Below, piece after piece: positions 1-8,996 of a stretch of 64,000 nucleotides of DNA. Source of the DNA: Aquabacter sediminis (GTDB lineage Bacteria; Pseudomonadota; Alphaproteobacteria; Rhizobiales; Xanthobacteraceae); assembly GCF_028863665.1 (NCBI RefSeq), contig NZ_JARBFX010000006.1, forward strand, positions 186,001-250,000. Direction: 5' to 3'. Each line of letters starts with the position of its first letter. Within the stretch, counting starts at the first letter, position 1. The notes below the pieces were generated by a model. It did no database searches and was not told where the DNA came from. It worked only from the letters and a program-made list of their open reading frames with translations. A program made the translations under genes and the position numbers.

Positions 1-196
1 TTTAAGGAAAGATGCGCCCGGTTACGCGCGTCGCAGGAACCAACTGACATAGACCACAACGCGACCGTCGCAGCTTGACCGCAAGCGCAGCCGTTGTTCG
101 CGCACGCCTTCACCCGAAGCACCGTCGGTTGGAATAGGGCTCGTCCGATCGATTTGACGGCATCTGGACCAGCTCTTTGCACACATAACTTGCATC

Positions 197-268
197 CCCG
201 CCTCAACAGGCCTATCCCCATCGGCGGGACACCTCCCCCCAACGGGAGGCGCCCATCTGTAAGGATGG
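197..268 (+). ncRNA. serC leader-like cis-regulatory RNA
   Basis: Three consecutive stems can be drawn just ahead of serC: 197-202 with 223-228, 232-237 with 244-249, and 253-257 with 264-268. The last stem covers the AAGGA ribosome-binding site at 261-265, so closing it would hide the serC start. A serC leader motif with this layout, whose final stem overlaps the ribosome-binding site of a serC-serA operon, is a known Rfam family in alphaproteobacteria. Assignment to that family is by position and fold only; no covariance model was run. The ligand or signal of the family is not known to me. Confidence 0.6.
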
Positions 269-273
269 ATGAC

Positions 274-1449
274 ATGACGATGCATGATGCTCCGGCCCAC
301 CGTCCGGAGAACCCCAATTTCTCGTCCGGCCCCTGTGCCAAGCGTCCCGGCTGGACCCTTGATGCGCTGCGCGATGCGCCGCTCGGCCGCTCCCACCGGG
401 CCAAGGTGGGCAAGGTCAAGCTGAAGGAAGCCATCGACCTCACCCGCGACGTTCTGGACGTGCCCGCCGACTACCGCATCGGCATCGTGCCCGCCTCGGA
501 CACCGGCGCGGTGGAAATGGCCCTGTGGTCGCTGCTGGGCGAGCGCCCCGTCGACATGCTGGCCTGGGAATCCTTCGGCGAAGGCTGGGTGACGGACGTC
601 ATCAAGCAGCTCAAGCTCGCCGATGCCCGCCTGCTCAATGCCCCCTATGGCGAGTTGCCCGACCTCACGCAGGTCGATTTCAGCCATGACGTGGTCTTCA
701 CCTGGAACGGCACCACCTCCGGCGTCATGGTGCCGGATGCGGAGTGGATCCCGGCCGACCGCCAGGGCCTGACCATCTGCGACGCGACCTCGGCCGCTTT
801 CGCCCAGGCGCTCGATTTCTCCAAGCTCGATGTGGTCACCTTCTCCTGGCAGAAGGTGCTCGGCGGCGAGGCGGCTCACGGCATGCTCATCCTCTCGCCC
901 CGCGCCGTGGCGCGGCTTGAGAGCTATAAGCCAGCCTGGCCGCTGCCGAAGATCTTCCGCCTCACCAAGGGCGGCAAGCTGATCGAAGGCATCTTCGAGG
1001 GCGAGACCATCAACACGCCCTCCATGCTGTGCGTGGAAGACTATATCGACGCCCTGCGCTGGGCCCAGTCGGTCGGCGGCCTTGCCGGCCTGAAGGAGCG
1101 GTCCAACCGCAATTTCGAGGCCATCGCCCAGTGGGTGCACCGCACCGCTTGGGTGGACTTCCTGGCCAAGGATCCGGTCACGCGCTCCAATACCTCCGTC
1201 TGCCTGAAGGTGGTGGACCCGGACGTGACGGGCCTGCCCGCCGACGCCCAGGCGGCCTTTGCCAAGGCCATCGCCTCCGGCCTGGAGAAGGGTGGCATCG
1301 CCTATGACATTGGCGCCTACCGCGACGCCCCTCCCGGCCTGCGCATCTGGTGCGGCGCCACGGTGGAAGCCTCGGACGTGGAGGCGCTCACCCACTGGCT
1401 CGACTGGGCCTATGGGGTGGCCAAGGCGTCCCTGACCAAGGCGGCCTGA
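274..1449 (+). CDS. serC: Phosphoserine aminotransferase
   Basis: This PLP enzyme converts 3-phosphohydroxypyruvate and glutamate to O-phosphoserine in serine synthesis; the fold also serves pyridoxine synthesis. The 391-residue protein belongs to the long alphaproteobacterial/Methanosarcina-type SerC group. It has the [13 protein letters not shown] opening typical of that group and the PLP lysine in TFSWQK (Lys194). The reading frame is open back to 94, but similarity begins after MTMHDAP. The ATG at 274 has AAGGA 8-9 bases upstream; the ATG at 265 would place that site on the start codon and is the alternative. serA lies 318 bp downstream on the same strand, and the leader RNA probably controls translation. 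Confidence 0.93.
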   Translation: MTMHDAPAHRPENPNFSSGPCAKRPGWTLDALRDAPLGRSHRAKVGKVKLKEAIDLTRDVLDVPADYRIGIVPASDTGAVEMALWSLLGERPVDMLAWESFGEGWVTDVIKQLKLADARLLNAPYGELPDLTQVDFSHDVVFTWNGTTSGVMVPDAEWIPADRQGLTICDATSAAFAQALDFSKLDVVTFSWQKVLGGEAAHGMLILSPRAVARLESYKPAWPLPKIFRLTKGGKLIEGIFEGETINTPSMLCVEDYIDALRWAQSVGGLAGLKERSNRNFEAIAQWVHRTAWVDFLAKDPVTRSNTSVCLKVVDPDVTGLPADAQAAFAKAIASGLEKGGIAYDIGAYRDAPPGLRIWCGATVEASDVEALTHWLDWAYGVAKASLTKAA

Positions 1450-1470
1450 CGGGTCCGCCCGCGCTTTTCC

Positions 1471-1583
1471 CCCTCTCCCGCTTGCAGGGGAGGGCTGGGG
1501 AGGGGGCGTGTGTTCCCCTCAGACGCCCCGCCGCATCATCGCGTCCTTCCCCCTCCCAACCCTCCCCCGCAAGCGGGAGAGGG
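1471..1583. repeat. Long GC-rich inverted repeat between serC and serA
   Basis: A left arm at 1471-1506 (beginning CCCTCTCCCGCTTGC) and a right arm at 1549-1583 (ending GCAAGCGGGAGAGGG) are near-perfect reverse complements, with a few mismatches and one indel over about 35 bp. They are separated by about 42 bases. In RNA this would form a very stable hairpin between serC and serA. No T-run follows the right arm, so a simple intrinsic terminator is unlikely. Repeats of this CTCTCCCGCTTGC type are common in rhizobial intergenic DNA; that comparison is from memory. Confidence 0.75.
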
Positions 1584-1585
1584 CT

Positions 1586-1701
1586 TAGAGCATGCGCCGA
1601 TCGGCCTGCACCGCAGGCTGATCGGATCACGCATCCTCTCTCAATAAGTTAGAGGGCGATTCACCGATCAGATTGATTCAATCTGATCGGATCGCGCTCT
1701 A
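1586..1701 (-). repeat. Dispersed palindromic element, copy 1
   Basis: The element is bounded by TAGAGC at 1586 and GCTCTA ending at 1701. It holds two palindromes, one around 1597-1626 (GCCGATCGGCCTGC / GCAGGCTGATCGG) and one at 1665-1690 (CCGATCAGATTGA / TCAATCTGATCGG). A spacer with TCTCTCAATAAGTTAGAGGG separates them. The same arrangement recurs in opposite orientation at 41664-41778 and, with different stem sequences, at 11921-12058. It sits immediately downstream of the GC-rich inverted repeat and 66 bp before serA. Together with that repeat it accounts for most of the 318-bp serC-serA gap. No coding potential is seen in it. Confidence 0.8.
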
Positions 1702-1767
1702 GACAGCCCGGCCTGCGCGCACGAGCGCTGCGGCCGCTCGCGCAACCCCATTCCGGAGCCCCCCATC

Positions 1768-3354
1768 ATGGCCCCCCGTGTTCTCATCTCCGACAAGCTG
1801 TCCGACGCCGCCGTCCAGATCTTCAAGGATCGCGGCATCGAGGTGGATTTTCAGCCCGACCTCGGCAAGGACAAGGACAAGCTGGCCGAAGTCATCGGCA
1901 ATTATGATGGCCTTGCCATCCGCTCGGCCACCAAGGTCACCCCGAAGATCCTGGAAAAGGCCACCCGCCTGAAGGTAATCGGCCGCGCCGGCATCGGCGT
2001 CGACAATGTGGACATCCCGGCCGCCACCGCAAAGGGCGTGATCGTGATGAACACGCCGTTCGGCAATTCCATCACCACCGCCGAGCACGCCATCGCCATG
2101 ATGTTTGCGCTCGCCCGCCAGATCCCTGCCGCCGACGCTTCCACCCAGGCCGGCAAGTGGGAGAAGAACCGCTTCATGGGCGTCGAGCTGACGGGCAAGA
2201 CGCTCGGCATCATCGGCTGCGGCAATATTGGTTCCATCGTCGCCGAGCGCGGCGTGGGCCTGAAGATGAAGGTGATCGCGTTCGATCCCTTCCTCTCCCC
2301 CGAGCGCGCGCTCGACCTCGGCGTCGAAAAGGTGGAGCTGGATGATCTGCTCGCCCGCGCCGATGTCATCACTCTGCACACGCCGCTGACCGAGAAGACC
2401 AAAAACATCCTCTCGGCGGAAAATCTCGCCCGCACCAAGAAGGGCGTGCGCATCATCAATTGCGCCCGCGGGGGCCTGGTGGACGAAGTAGCCCTGCGCG
2501 CCGCGCTCGACAGCGGCCATGTGGCGGGCGCGGCCTTCGACGTGTTCGTGGAAGAGCCGGCGGTCAACAATCCGCTGTTCGGCCATCCCAACGTGGTATG
2601 CACGCCGCATCTGGGCGCCGCCACCACCGAGGCGCAGGAGAATGTGGCCCTCCAGGTGGCCGAGCAGATGAGCGACTATCTGCTCTCCGGCGCCATCTCC
2701 AATGCGGTGAACTTCCCCTCCATCACCGCCGAGGAAGCCCCCAAGCTGAAGCCCTTCGTGGAACTGGCGGAAAAGCTCGGCTCGTTCGCCGGCCAGCTCA
2801 CCGAGACCGACATCAAGACCATCCGCATCACCTATGAGGGCGCGGTGGCCGATCTAAAGGTGAAGGCGCTCACCAGCGCGGCGGTGGCGGGCCTGCTGCG
2901 GCCGGCGCTCGCCGACGTGAACGTGGTTTCCGCGCCCTCCGTCGCCAAGGAGCGCGGCATCGTGGTGGAGGAGACCACCCGCGCCGCCGAGGGCGACTAT
3001 GACAGCCTGATCACCCTGACCGTGGTGACCGACACCTATGAGCGCTCCGTGTCCGGCACGGTGTTCGCGGATGGCCATCCGCGCATCGTCAACATCAAGG
3101 GCATCAAGGTGGATGCCGGCTTCGCCCCGGCCATGATCTATGTGACCAATGCGGACAAGCCCGGCTTCATTGGCCGCTTCGCCAGCCTCTTGGGCGATGC
3201 CGGCGTGAACATCGCCACCTTCGCCCTCGGCCGTGACCATGAGGGGGGCGATGCCATCGCCCTCGTGGCGGTGGACGGCGTGGTGCCGGCGGAGCTGATC
3301 GCCAAGGTGCAGGCGTTGCCGCAGGTGAACCATGTGAAGCAGGTCACCTTCTGA
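1768..3354 (+). CDS. serA: D-3-phosphoglycerate dehydrogenase
   Basis: This enzyme oxidises 3-phosphoglycerate to 3-phosphohydroxypyruvate with NAD, the first step of serine synthesis. The 528-residue length fits the long form with an intervening allosteric-substrate-binding domain and a C-terminal ACT domain, the usual serine-feedback module. The NAD-binding motif GIIGCGNIG starts near residue 147. The catalytic triad of the D-2-hydroxyacid dehydrogenase family is visible as Arg234 (CARGG), Glu263 (EEP) and His281 (TPHLG). The ACT domain is around 455-528 (PGFIGRFASLLGDAGVNIA). The ATG at 1768 follows a GGAG site at 1756-1759. It probably shares serC transcripts, although the intergenic hairpins may uncouple the two genes. 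Confidence 0.96.
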   Translation: MAPRVLISDKLSDAAVQIFKDRGIEVDFQPDLGKDKDKLAEVIGNYDGLAIRSATKVTPKILEKATRLKVIGRAGIGVDNVDIPAATAKGVIVMNTPFGNSITTAEHAIAMMFALARQIPAADASTQAGKWEKNRFMGVELTGKTLGIIGCGNIGSIVAERGVGLKMKVIAFDPFLSPERALDLGVEKVELDDLLARADVITLHTPLTEKTKNILSAENLARTKKGVRIINCARGGLVDEVALRAALDSGHVAGAAFDVFVEEPAVNNPLFGHPNVVCTPHLGAATTEAQENVALQVAEQMSDYLLSGAISNAVNFPSITAEEAPKLKPFVELAEKLGSFAGQLTETDIKTIRITYEGAVADLKVKALTSAAVAGLLRPALADVNVVSAPSVAKERGIVVEETTRAAEGDYDSLITLTVVTDTYERSVSGTVFADGHPRIVNIKGIKVDAGFAPAMIYVTNADKPGFIGRFASLLGDAGVNIATFALGRDHEGGDAIALVAVDGVVPAELIAKVQALPQVNHVKQVTF

Positions 3355-3375
3355 CCGGTTTGCACGGACAATGAG

Positions 3376-3407
3376 AGGCCGCCGGGTTCACGCCCGGCGG
3401 CCTTTTT
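3376..3407 (+). terminator. Rho-independent terminator after serA
   Basis: An 11-bp perfect stem (AGGCCGCCGGG at 3376-3386 with CCCGGCGGCCT at 3393-3403) encloses a six-base loop and runs into five T residues (3403-3407). It starts 21 bases after the serA stop and lies between serA and the convergent minus-strand gene that ends at 3411. Confidence 0.93.
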
Positions 3408-3410
3408 GTC

Positions 3411-4565
3411 TCAGGGCCGCAGCTTCGGCGGCCAGTCGAGGCCCGAGCGGCCGGCATCGGCGGGCGGCAGAGCGGCGGTGATGGCGGCAGCATCCAGGCC
3501 CGCTTCGGCCAGAACCTCGGCCGTGCGATCCGTGAAGTCGGTATCGCGGGCGACCGAAGGGGTGCGGGAGAGGCGCGGCACGGCCGGTACCTTGTCAGCG
3601 GCGCTGTCGGGATGGCGGGCCTTCACCTGCGGGTCGGACCAGATCTCGCCCGGCGCCAGAACCGGAGTGACGCAAGCATCCACGCCCGCAAACAGGGCCG
3701 CCCAATGGTCGCGCGGCTGGCTGGCGAAGGTGCGGGTCAGCGTCTCCTCGATGCCCGGCCAATTGGCGCGGGACATGTGATCAGGTACCTCGCCCAGGTC
3801 CAGCGTGCGCCAGAGCTGCTCGAAGAAGCTGAGCTCCAGCGCGCCCACCGCCACATGGCGCCCGTCGGCGCAGGCATAGGTGCGGTAGAAGGGCTTGGAG
3901 CCGGCGAGCAGCCCTTCGCCGCGCGCCGGCATGTGGGGCGAGCCCCAGAGCGGGAGGTGCATGGCCATGAGGGAAAGCGAGCCGTCGATCATGGCCGCAT
4001 CGATGAACTGCCCCTGGCCGGAGGCCCGCGCCTCGTAGAGCGCCGCGACAATGCCCAGCGCCGCAACGAGGCTCCCGCCGGCAAAGTCCGCCACCAAATT
4101 GAGCGGCACCAGAGGCGGCCGATCCACCGGGCCCATGGCGCCGAGTACGCCGGTGATGGAGACATAATTGATGTCGTGCCCCGCCTCCTGGGCGCGGGGT
4201 CCGTCCTGTCCATAGCCGGTCAGGGCGCAATAGACGAGGCGGGGATTAAGAGCGGCCAGCTCCTCATAGCCCGCCCCGAGCCGCGCCGCGACGCCGGGGC
4301 GGAAGCCTTCCACGAACACATCGGCCGTCTTCACCAGCGCCTGGAGCGCGGCGCGGCCGGCGGAGGTCTTCAGGTCCAGCGAGATGTGCCGCTTGCCGCG
4401 CGAGAAGACGGGAATGGCCACCCCCGCACGCCCGCCGCCCACCACGATGACCTCGGCGCCCAGATCCGCCAGCAGCATGGTGCAATAGGGGCCGGGCGCG
4501 AGGCGCGACATGTCCACCACCCGCACGCCGCTCAAAGGTCCGCGCGGCGCCTGTGCCTCCGCCAT
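3411..4565 (-). CDS. Family III CoA enzyme, alpha-methylacyl-CoA racemase-like
   Basis: This 384-residue protein belongs to the CaiB/BaiF family, whose members are CoA transferases or 2-methylacyl-CoA racemases. The racemase subgroup is favoured. The segment GHDINYVSITG and the later NLVADFAGGS place His130 and Asp160 thirty residues apart, the same spacing as the catalytic His126/Asp156 pair of the mycobacterial racemase MCR. A racemase would epimerise 2-methyl branched acyl-CoA so that a stereospecific dehydrogenase can use it. It is the last gene of a minus-strand group with an acyl-CoA dehydrogenase, a thiolase and an HSD10-like dehydrogenase, which supports branched-chain acyl-CoA breakdown. 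The start has a strong GGGAGGGGAG site. Its stop is four bases from the serA terminator. Confidence 0.8.
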   Translation of the reverse strand: MAEAQAPRGPLSGVRVVDMSRLAPGPYCTMLLADLGAEVIVVGGGRAGVAIPVFSRGKRHISLDLKTSAGRAALQALVKTADVFVEGFRPGVAARLGAGYEELAALNPRLVYCALTGYGQDGPRAQEAGHDINYVSITGVLGAMGPVDRPPLVPLNLVADFAGGSLVAALGIVAALYEARASGQGQFIDAAMIDGSLSLMAMHLPLWGSPHMPARGEGLLAGSKPFYRTYACADGRHVAVGALELSFFEQLWRTLDLGEVPDHMSRANWPGIEETLTRTFASQPRDHWAALFAGVDACVTPVLAPGEIWSDPQVKARHPDSAADKVPAVPRLSRTPSVARDTDFTDRTAEVLAEAGLDAAAITAALPPADAGRSGLDWPPKLRP

Positions 4566-4619
4566 GATGGTCTCCCCTCCCGATCGGACACTGGTGTGCC
4601 CTGTTCTTGGCGCCCGCTC

Positions 4620-5747
4620 TTACAAGGAGCGGGCGATGACGATGCGCTGCACGTCGCTGGTGCCCTCGTAGATCTGGCACACCCGCACGTCGCGATAGAT
4701 GCGCTCCACCGGGAAGTCGGCGAGATAGCCATAGCCGCCATGGATCTGGATCGCCGCCGAGCAGACCGCCTCGGCAGTCTCGGAGGCAAACAGCTTGGCC
4801 ATGGAGGCCTCCGTCAGGCAGGGTCGGCCGGCCTCCCGCAATTCGGCGGCATGCAGCACCATCTGGCGGGCGGCGGCGATCTTGGTTGCCATGTCCGCAA
4901 GGCGGAAGGCGATGGCCTGATGCTCGATGATGGGCTTGCCGAAGGTGACGCGCTGCTTGGCATAGTCGCGCGCCGCCTCGAAGGCGGCCTGGGCCATGCC
5001 CACGGACTGCGCGGCGATGCCGATGCGCCCGCCCTCCAGGTTGGAGAGGGCGATCTTCAGCCCCTCCCCTTCCGCACCAAGACGCAGGTCCGCGGGGATG
5101 CGCATGTCGGTGAAGGCGAGCTGGCAGGTGTCGGAGGCGTGCTGGCCAAGCTTCTCCTCCACCCGCACCACTTCATAGCCGGGCGTGTCGGTGGGCACGA
5201 TGAAGGCGGAGATGCCTTTCTTGCCCGCGTCCGGGTCGGTGACCGCGAACACGATCACCACCTGCCCGTTCTTGCCGGAGGTGATGAACTGCTTGGCGCC
5301 GTTCAACACATAATGGTCGCCATCGCGGCGGGCGCGGGTGCGCAGATTGGCCGCGTCCGAGCCCGCCTGCGGCTCGGTGAGCGCGAAGCCGCCGATCCAT
5401 TCGCCGCTGGCCAGATTGGGCAGGAAGCGCTCCTTCTGCCCGTCCGTGCCGAACTTCAGGATGGGCATGCAGCCCACCGAGGTATGCACGCTCATGATGG
5501 TGGAGCAGGCGCCGTCGCCCACCGCGATCTCTTCCAGCGCCAGCGTATAAGCGAGCACGCCGGCATCCGAGCCGCCATAGGCTTCCGGCACCAGCATGCC
5601 GAGGAAGCCCAGTTCCCCCATCTCCTTCAATTCGGCGGCGGGGAAGGCATGGGCCTTGTCCCGCGCCGCGGCGGTGGGGGCGAGGCGCTCGCGGGCAAAG
5701 GCCCGGGCGGCATCGCGGATCTGTTCCTGAGTCTCGTTGAGGATCAT
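4620..5747 (-). CDS. Acyl-CoA dehydrogenase (short/branched-chain type)
   Basis: This FAD flavoenzyme introduces the 2,3-double bond into acyl-CoA and passes electrons to ETF. Length (375 residues) and layout are typical: an alpha-helical N-terminus, a middle beta domain with [12 protein letters not shown], and a C-terminal helical domain. The likely catalytic base is Glu361 in [15 protein letters not shown], the position used by short- and branched-chain members. It lies 10 bases downstream of the thiolase stop and 54 bases before the racemase-like gene. In this context 2-methylbutyryl-CoA, isobutyryl-CoA or a methyl-branched fatty acyl-CoA are plausible substrates; the exact one cannot be read from sequence. 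Confidence 0.9.
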   Translation of the reverse strand: MILNETQEQIRDAARAFARERLAPTAAARDKAHAFPAAELKEMGELGFLGMLVPEAYGGSDAGVLAYTLALEEIAVGDGACSTIMSVHTSVGCMPILKFGTDGQKERFLPNLASGEWIGGFALTEPQAGSDAANLRTRARRDGDHYVLNGAKQFITSGKNGQVVIVFAVTDPDAGKKGISAFIVPTDTPGYEVVRVEEKLGQHASDTCQLAFTDMRIPADLRLGAEGEGLKIALSNLEGGRIGIAAQSVGMAQAAFEAARDYAKQRVTFGKPIIEHQAIAFRLADMATKIAAARQMVLHAAELREAGRPCLTEASMAKLFASETAEAVCSAAIQIHGGYGYLADFPVERIYRDVRVCQIYEGTSDVQRIVIARSL

Positions 5748-5757
5748 GGCGCGATCC

Positions 5758-6945
5758 TCAGGACAGGCGCTCGATGGCGACGGCGGTGGCCTCGCCGCCG
5801 CCGATGCACAAGGAGGCCATGCCGCGCTTGAGGCCGTGGGTCTTCAGCGCCGCCAAGAGCGTCACCATCACCCGCGCGCCGGAGGCACCGATGGGATGGC
5901 CGAGCGCGCAGGCGCCGCCATGCACGTTCACCTTGTCATGTGGCAGATCGAGGTCATGCATGGCGGCCAGCGCCACCACGGCGAAGGCCTCGTTCACCTC
6001 GAACAGGTCCACGTCCTTCAGGTCCCAGCCGGTCCGCTCGGACAGCTTGCGCAGGGCGCCGATGGGGGCGGTGGGGAAGAGGTTGGGCGCCTGGGCGTGG
6101 GTGGAATGGCCCACAATGGCCGCGAGCGGCGTGAGGCCGCGCTTTTCGGCTTCCGAGCGGCGCATCAGCACCAAGGCCGCCGCGCCATCGGAGATGGAGG
6201 AGGAATTGGCGGCGGTCACCGTGCCGCCTTCGCGGAAGGCGGGCTTCAAAGTGGGGATCTTGTCGAGCTTGGCCTTCAGCGGCTGCTCGTCCTGCTCCAC
6301 CACCTTCTCGGTGCGGCCGGACTTCACCGTCATGGGCACCACCTCGCCGGCAAAGGCGCCGCCGGTGATGGCCTTCTGCGCCCGCTCCAGGGAGGCGATG
6401 GCATAGTCGTCCTGCACCTTGCGGGTGAACTGGTAGCTCTGGGCGCAGTCCTCAGCGAAGGTGCCCATGAGGCGGCCCTTGTCATAGGCGTCTTCCAGGC
6501 CGTCCAGGAACATGTGGTCGAGCACGCGGCCATGGCCCATGCGCAGCCCTGCGCGCGCCCGGTCCAGCAGATAGGGCGCACTGGTCATGCTCTCCATGCC
6601 GCCCGCCACCGCCACGTCGGCGGAGCCAGCGAGGATGAGGTCATGGGCCAGCATGGCCGCCTTCATGCCCGAGCCGCACATCTTGTTGACAGTGGTCGCC
6701 CCCGCCGAGAGCGGCAGGCCGGCGCCCAGCGCCGCCTGGCGGGCCGGCGCCTGGCCCTGGCCGGCGGGCAGCACGCAGCCGAACACGATTTCCTCCACCG
6801 CCTCGCGGGAAAGGCCCGCGCGGTCGAGGGCGGCGCCGATGGCGGCGGCGCCGAGTTCGGGGGCGGTGGCATCCTTCAGGTCGCCCTGGAAGCCGCCCAT
6901 GGGGGTCCGGGCGGACCCGACGATGACGATGGGATCAGCACTCAT
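5758..6945 (-). CDS. Acetyl-CoA acyltransferase (thiolase)
   Basis: This 395-residue thiolase splits 3-ketoacyl-CoA with CoA, or condenses two acetyl-CoA in reverse. The acyl-accepting Cys90 is in [11 protein letters not shown], the active-site His is in [16 protein letters not shown], and the second Cys (Cys380) is in CIGGGEATA. The sequence resembles bacterial AtoB/PhaA-type and human ACAT-type enzymes. Position between the HSD10-like dehydrogenase and the acyl-CoA dehydrogenase points to the final step of isoleucine or branched-chain fatty acid breakdown, giving acetyl-CoA plus propionyl-CoA. A role in polyhydroxybutyrate synthesis is less likely because no phaB or phaC is nearby. Confidence 0.92.
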   Translation of the reverse strand: MSADPIVIVGSARTPMGGFQGDLKDATAPELGAAAIGAALDRAGLSREAVEEIVFGCVLPAGQGQAPARQAALGAGLPLSAGATTVNKMCGSGMKAAMLAHDLILAGSADVAVAGGMESMTSAPYLLDRARAGLRMGHGRVLDHMFLDGLEDAYDKGRLMGTFAEDCAQSYQFTRKVQDDYAIASLERAQKAITGGAFAGEVVPMTVKSGRTEKVVEQDEQPLKAKLDKIPTLKPAFREGGTVTAANSSSISDGAAALVLMRRSEAEKRGLTPLAAIVGHSTHAQAPNLFPTAPIGALRKLSERTGWDLKDVDLFEVNEAFAVVALAAMHDLDLPHDKVNVHGGACALGHPIGASGARVMVTLLAALKTHGLKRGMASLCIGGGEATAVAIERLS

Positions 6946-6969
6946 GTCCGCAATCCTCCCTCTTGGCTG

Positions 6970-7737
6970 TCAGCGCGGCGGCATCCGCAGGGCGCCGTCC
7001 AGCCGGATGACCTCGCCGTTCAGCATGGTGTTTTCGCAGATGTGCCGCACCAGGGCGGCGAATTCCGGCGGCCGGCCGAGGCGCGGCGGGAAGGGCACGG
7101 ACTTGCCCAGCGCGTCCTGCACCTCCTGCGGCATGCCGGCCATCATGGGAGTCTCGAAGATACCCGGCGCGATGGTCACGACGCGCACGCCGAACCGCGC
7201 CAGTTCCCGCGCCACCGGCAAGGTGAGCGCGGCGACGCCGCCCTTGGAGGCCGCATAGGCCGCCTGCCCCACCTGCCCGTCATAGGCCGCGATGGAGGCG
7301 GTGTTCACGATCACGCCGCGCTCGCCATTCTCGTCCGGCTGTTCCTTGACGATGGCGTCGGCGGCGAGCCGCAGCATGTTGAAGGTACCGATGAGATTGA
7401 TGCTCACCGCGCGGGCGAAGCTCTCCAGGCGGTGCGGCCCCTCGCGGCCCACCACCTTTTCGCCGGGGGCAACGCCGGCGCAATTCACCAGGCCATGCAA
7501 GTGGCCGAAGGCATCGAGCGCGGTCTTCACTGCCGCCACGCCGTCGGCCTCGGAGGTGACATCGGCACGGGCGAAGCGGGCGGCATCGCCCAGGGCGGCC
7601 ACGGTGGCGGCACCGGCCTCCGCATTGACATCCACCACCACCACCTTGCCGCCCGCCTCCACCAGCGCGCGGGCCACCGACGCGCCAAGGCCCGAGCCGG
7701 CGCCGGTAACGAGGAATACGCGGTCCTTGATGTGCAT
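6970..7737 (-). CDS. 3-hydroxyacyl-CoA dehydrogenase type 2 (HSD10-like SDR)
   Basis: This 255-residue short-chain dehydrogenase/reductase has the NAD motif TGAGSGLG at its N-terminus, NCAGVAP, the catalytic YAASKGG and the [14 protein letters not shown] segment characteristic of type-2 3-hydroxyacyl-CoA dehydrogenases (HSD17B10). These oxidise 2-methyl-3-hydroxybutyryl-CoA and related CoA esters with NAD. It is the promoter-proximal gene of the four-gene acyl-CoA group and is divergent from the AraC-type gene at 7976. The 24-base gap to the thiolase supports cotranscription. The end [18 protein letters not shown] is typical of the family. Confidence 0.9.
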   Translation of the reverse strand: MHIKDRVFLVTGAGSGLGASVARALVEAGGKVVVVDVNAEAGAATVAALGDAARFARADVTSEADGVAAVKTALDAFGHLHGLVNCAGVAPGEKVVGREGPHRLESFARAVSINLIGTFNMLRLAADAIVKEQPDENGERGVIVNTASIAAYDGQVGQAAYAASKGGVAALTLPVARELARFGVRVVTIAPGIFETPMMAGMPQEVQDALGKSVPFPPRLGRPPEFAALVRHICENTMLNGEVIRLDGALRMPPR

Positions 7738-7930
7738 GCTCTGTCGTCCCGTCCCTGCGCGCGCCCGCCGGCGCGGCGCGCCACAATCTCATGCGTGCGG
7801 GGATGAAGGGCGTGCCGCCCATCCTGCCGCTCCGGCGCACTTCCTCGTCCGCCCTCTTGGGGGGCGGTGGTGTTCGACCGGATTAAGCGACGAAACCGTA
7901 TGGTAATCCAGGCCCAAACGGATCTCGCGT

Positions 7931-7956
7931 CATGATCGTTTTTGCCACATGATCGT
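7931..7956. promoter_or_regulatory. Direct repeat, possible AraC-family operator
   Basis: CATGATCGT occurs at 7931-7939 and again at 7948-7956, a 17-base period, in the divergent promoter region between the HSD10-like gene and the AraC-type gene. AraC-family proteins bind tandem half-sites one or two helical turns apart, so this is a candidate operator. The second copy overlaps the alternative start codon at 7949. There is no experimental or comparative support here. Confidence 0.3.
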
Positions 7957-7975
7957 CGCTCATTCCGGGAGAGAC

Positions 7976-8989
7976 ATGGACACGCCCGCTTCCAGCCCCG
8001 ACCGGCGCATGATCTCGGCAAGCTTCGTCGCCGATGCGCTGGAATGCCTTGCCCGGCACGGCATCGCGCAAGGCCCGGTGCTCGCCGCCGCCGGCCTGCC
8101 CGCTTTGGTGCGCGAGCCGGTTTCAGCCGAGCAATATGGGGCGCTCTGGCTGGCGGTGGCGCGGGCCATGGACGACGAATTCTTCGGCCTTGGCGCACGC
8201 CCCATGCGGCCGGGCAGCTTCACGCTGCTCTGCCACGCCATCCTCCATGCGGGCACGCTGGAACAGGCGCTGCGGCGGGCATTGCGCTTCCTCACCCTCG
8301 TGCTGGACGATCCGCGCGGCGCGCTGGAGGTGCGAGACGGGCATGCCCGCATCGTGCTGGCGGATGCGGGTGAACCGCGCTCGGCCTTCGCCTATCGCAC
8401 CTATTGGATCATCCTGCACGGCATCGCCTGCTGGCTGGTGGGCCGGCGCATCCCCTTGCGGCGGGTGGACTTCCGCTGTCCCACACCGTCCCACGGGGCC
8501 GACTACCGCATCTTCTTCGGCGCCCCGGTGCGCTTCGGACAAGCGGCGAGCCAATTGGAGTTCGACGCCGCCTATCTGAAGCTTCCCGTTCTGCGCACGG
8601 AGCGGGCGCTCAGGGATTTCCTCCGCAGGGCGCCCGCCAACATCCTGGTGCGCTATCGCCATGATGCGGGCGTGGTGGCGTCCGTCCGCGCCATATTGCG
8701 GGAGACGCCACCGCCCGAATGGCCGGTCTTCGAGGACCTGGCTGCCCGCCTGCGCATCCCAGCTCCCACCTTGCGGCGGCGCCTCCGGGCAGAGGGGCAG
8801 AGCTACCAGGCCATCAAGGACGAAATCCGTCGGGCGCTGGCCACCCGGCTGCTGCTGGAGACGGGGGAAGGCGTGGGCGAGATCGCGGCCCGGCTGGGCT
8901 TTGCCGAGCCCAGCGCCTTCCACCGCGCCTTCCGCAAATGGACCGCCCGGAGCCCCGCCGCCTTCCGCGAAGAAGGCGGTCCGGGTTGA
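7976..8989 (+). CDS. AraC-family transcriptional regulator
   Basis: This protein of about 337 residues has an N-terminal ligand-binding region of the Arabinose_bd/OruR type (residues about 20-200) and a C-terminal double helix-turn-helix domain. The latter includes the IAARLGFAEPSAFHRAFRKWT signature. It is divergent from the acyl-CoA degradation genes and probably controls them; this subgroup often senses fatty or amino-acid-derived ligands. The frame continues to an ATG at 7949. I prefer 7976, which has GGGAGAG immediately before it and a better N-terminus, but the spacing is short and 7949 is possible. The gene ends seven bases from the convergent HAD gene, with no terminator visible between them. 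Confidence 0.87.
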   Translation: MDTPASSPDRRMISASFVADALECLARHGIAQGPVLAAAGLPALVREPVSAEQYGALWLAVARAMDDEFFGLGARPMRPGSFTLLCHAILHAGTLEQALRRALRFLTLVLDDPRGALEVRDGHARIVLADAGEPRSAFAYRTYWIILHGIACWLVGRRIPLRRVDFRCPTPSHGADYRIFFGAPVRFGQAASQLEFDAAYLKLPVLRTERALRDFLRRAPANILVRYRHDAGVVASVRAILRETPPPEWPVFEDLAARLRIPAPTLRRRLRAEGQSYQAIKDEIRRALATRLLLETGEGVGEIAARLGFAEPSAFHRAFRKWTARSPAAFREEGGPG

Positions 8990-8996
8990 GCGCACC

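Noticed and set aside
22-1395. A 457-codon minus-strand frame opposite serC
   Set aside because: It has shadow composition and no recognisable domain; serC on the other strand is certain.
5758-7737. Thiolase and SDR as a PHB synthesis pair (phaA-phaB)
   Set aside because: The SDR has HSD10 features, phaC is absent, and the neighbours are acyl-CoA degradation enzymes.
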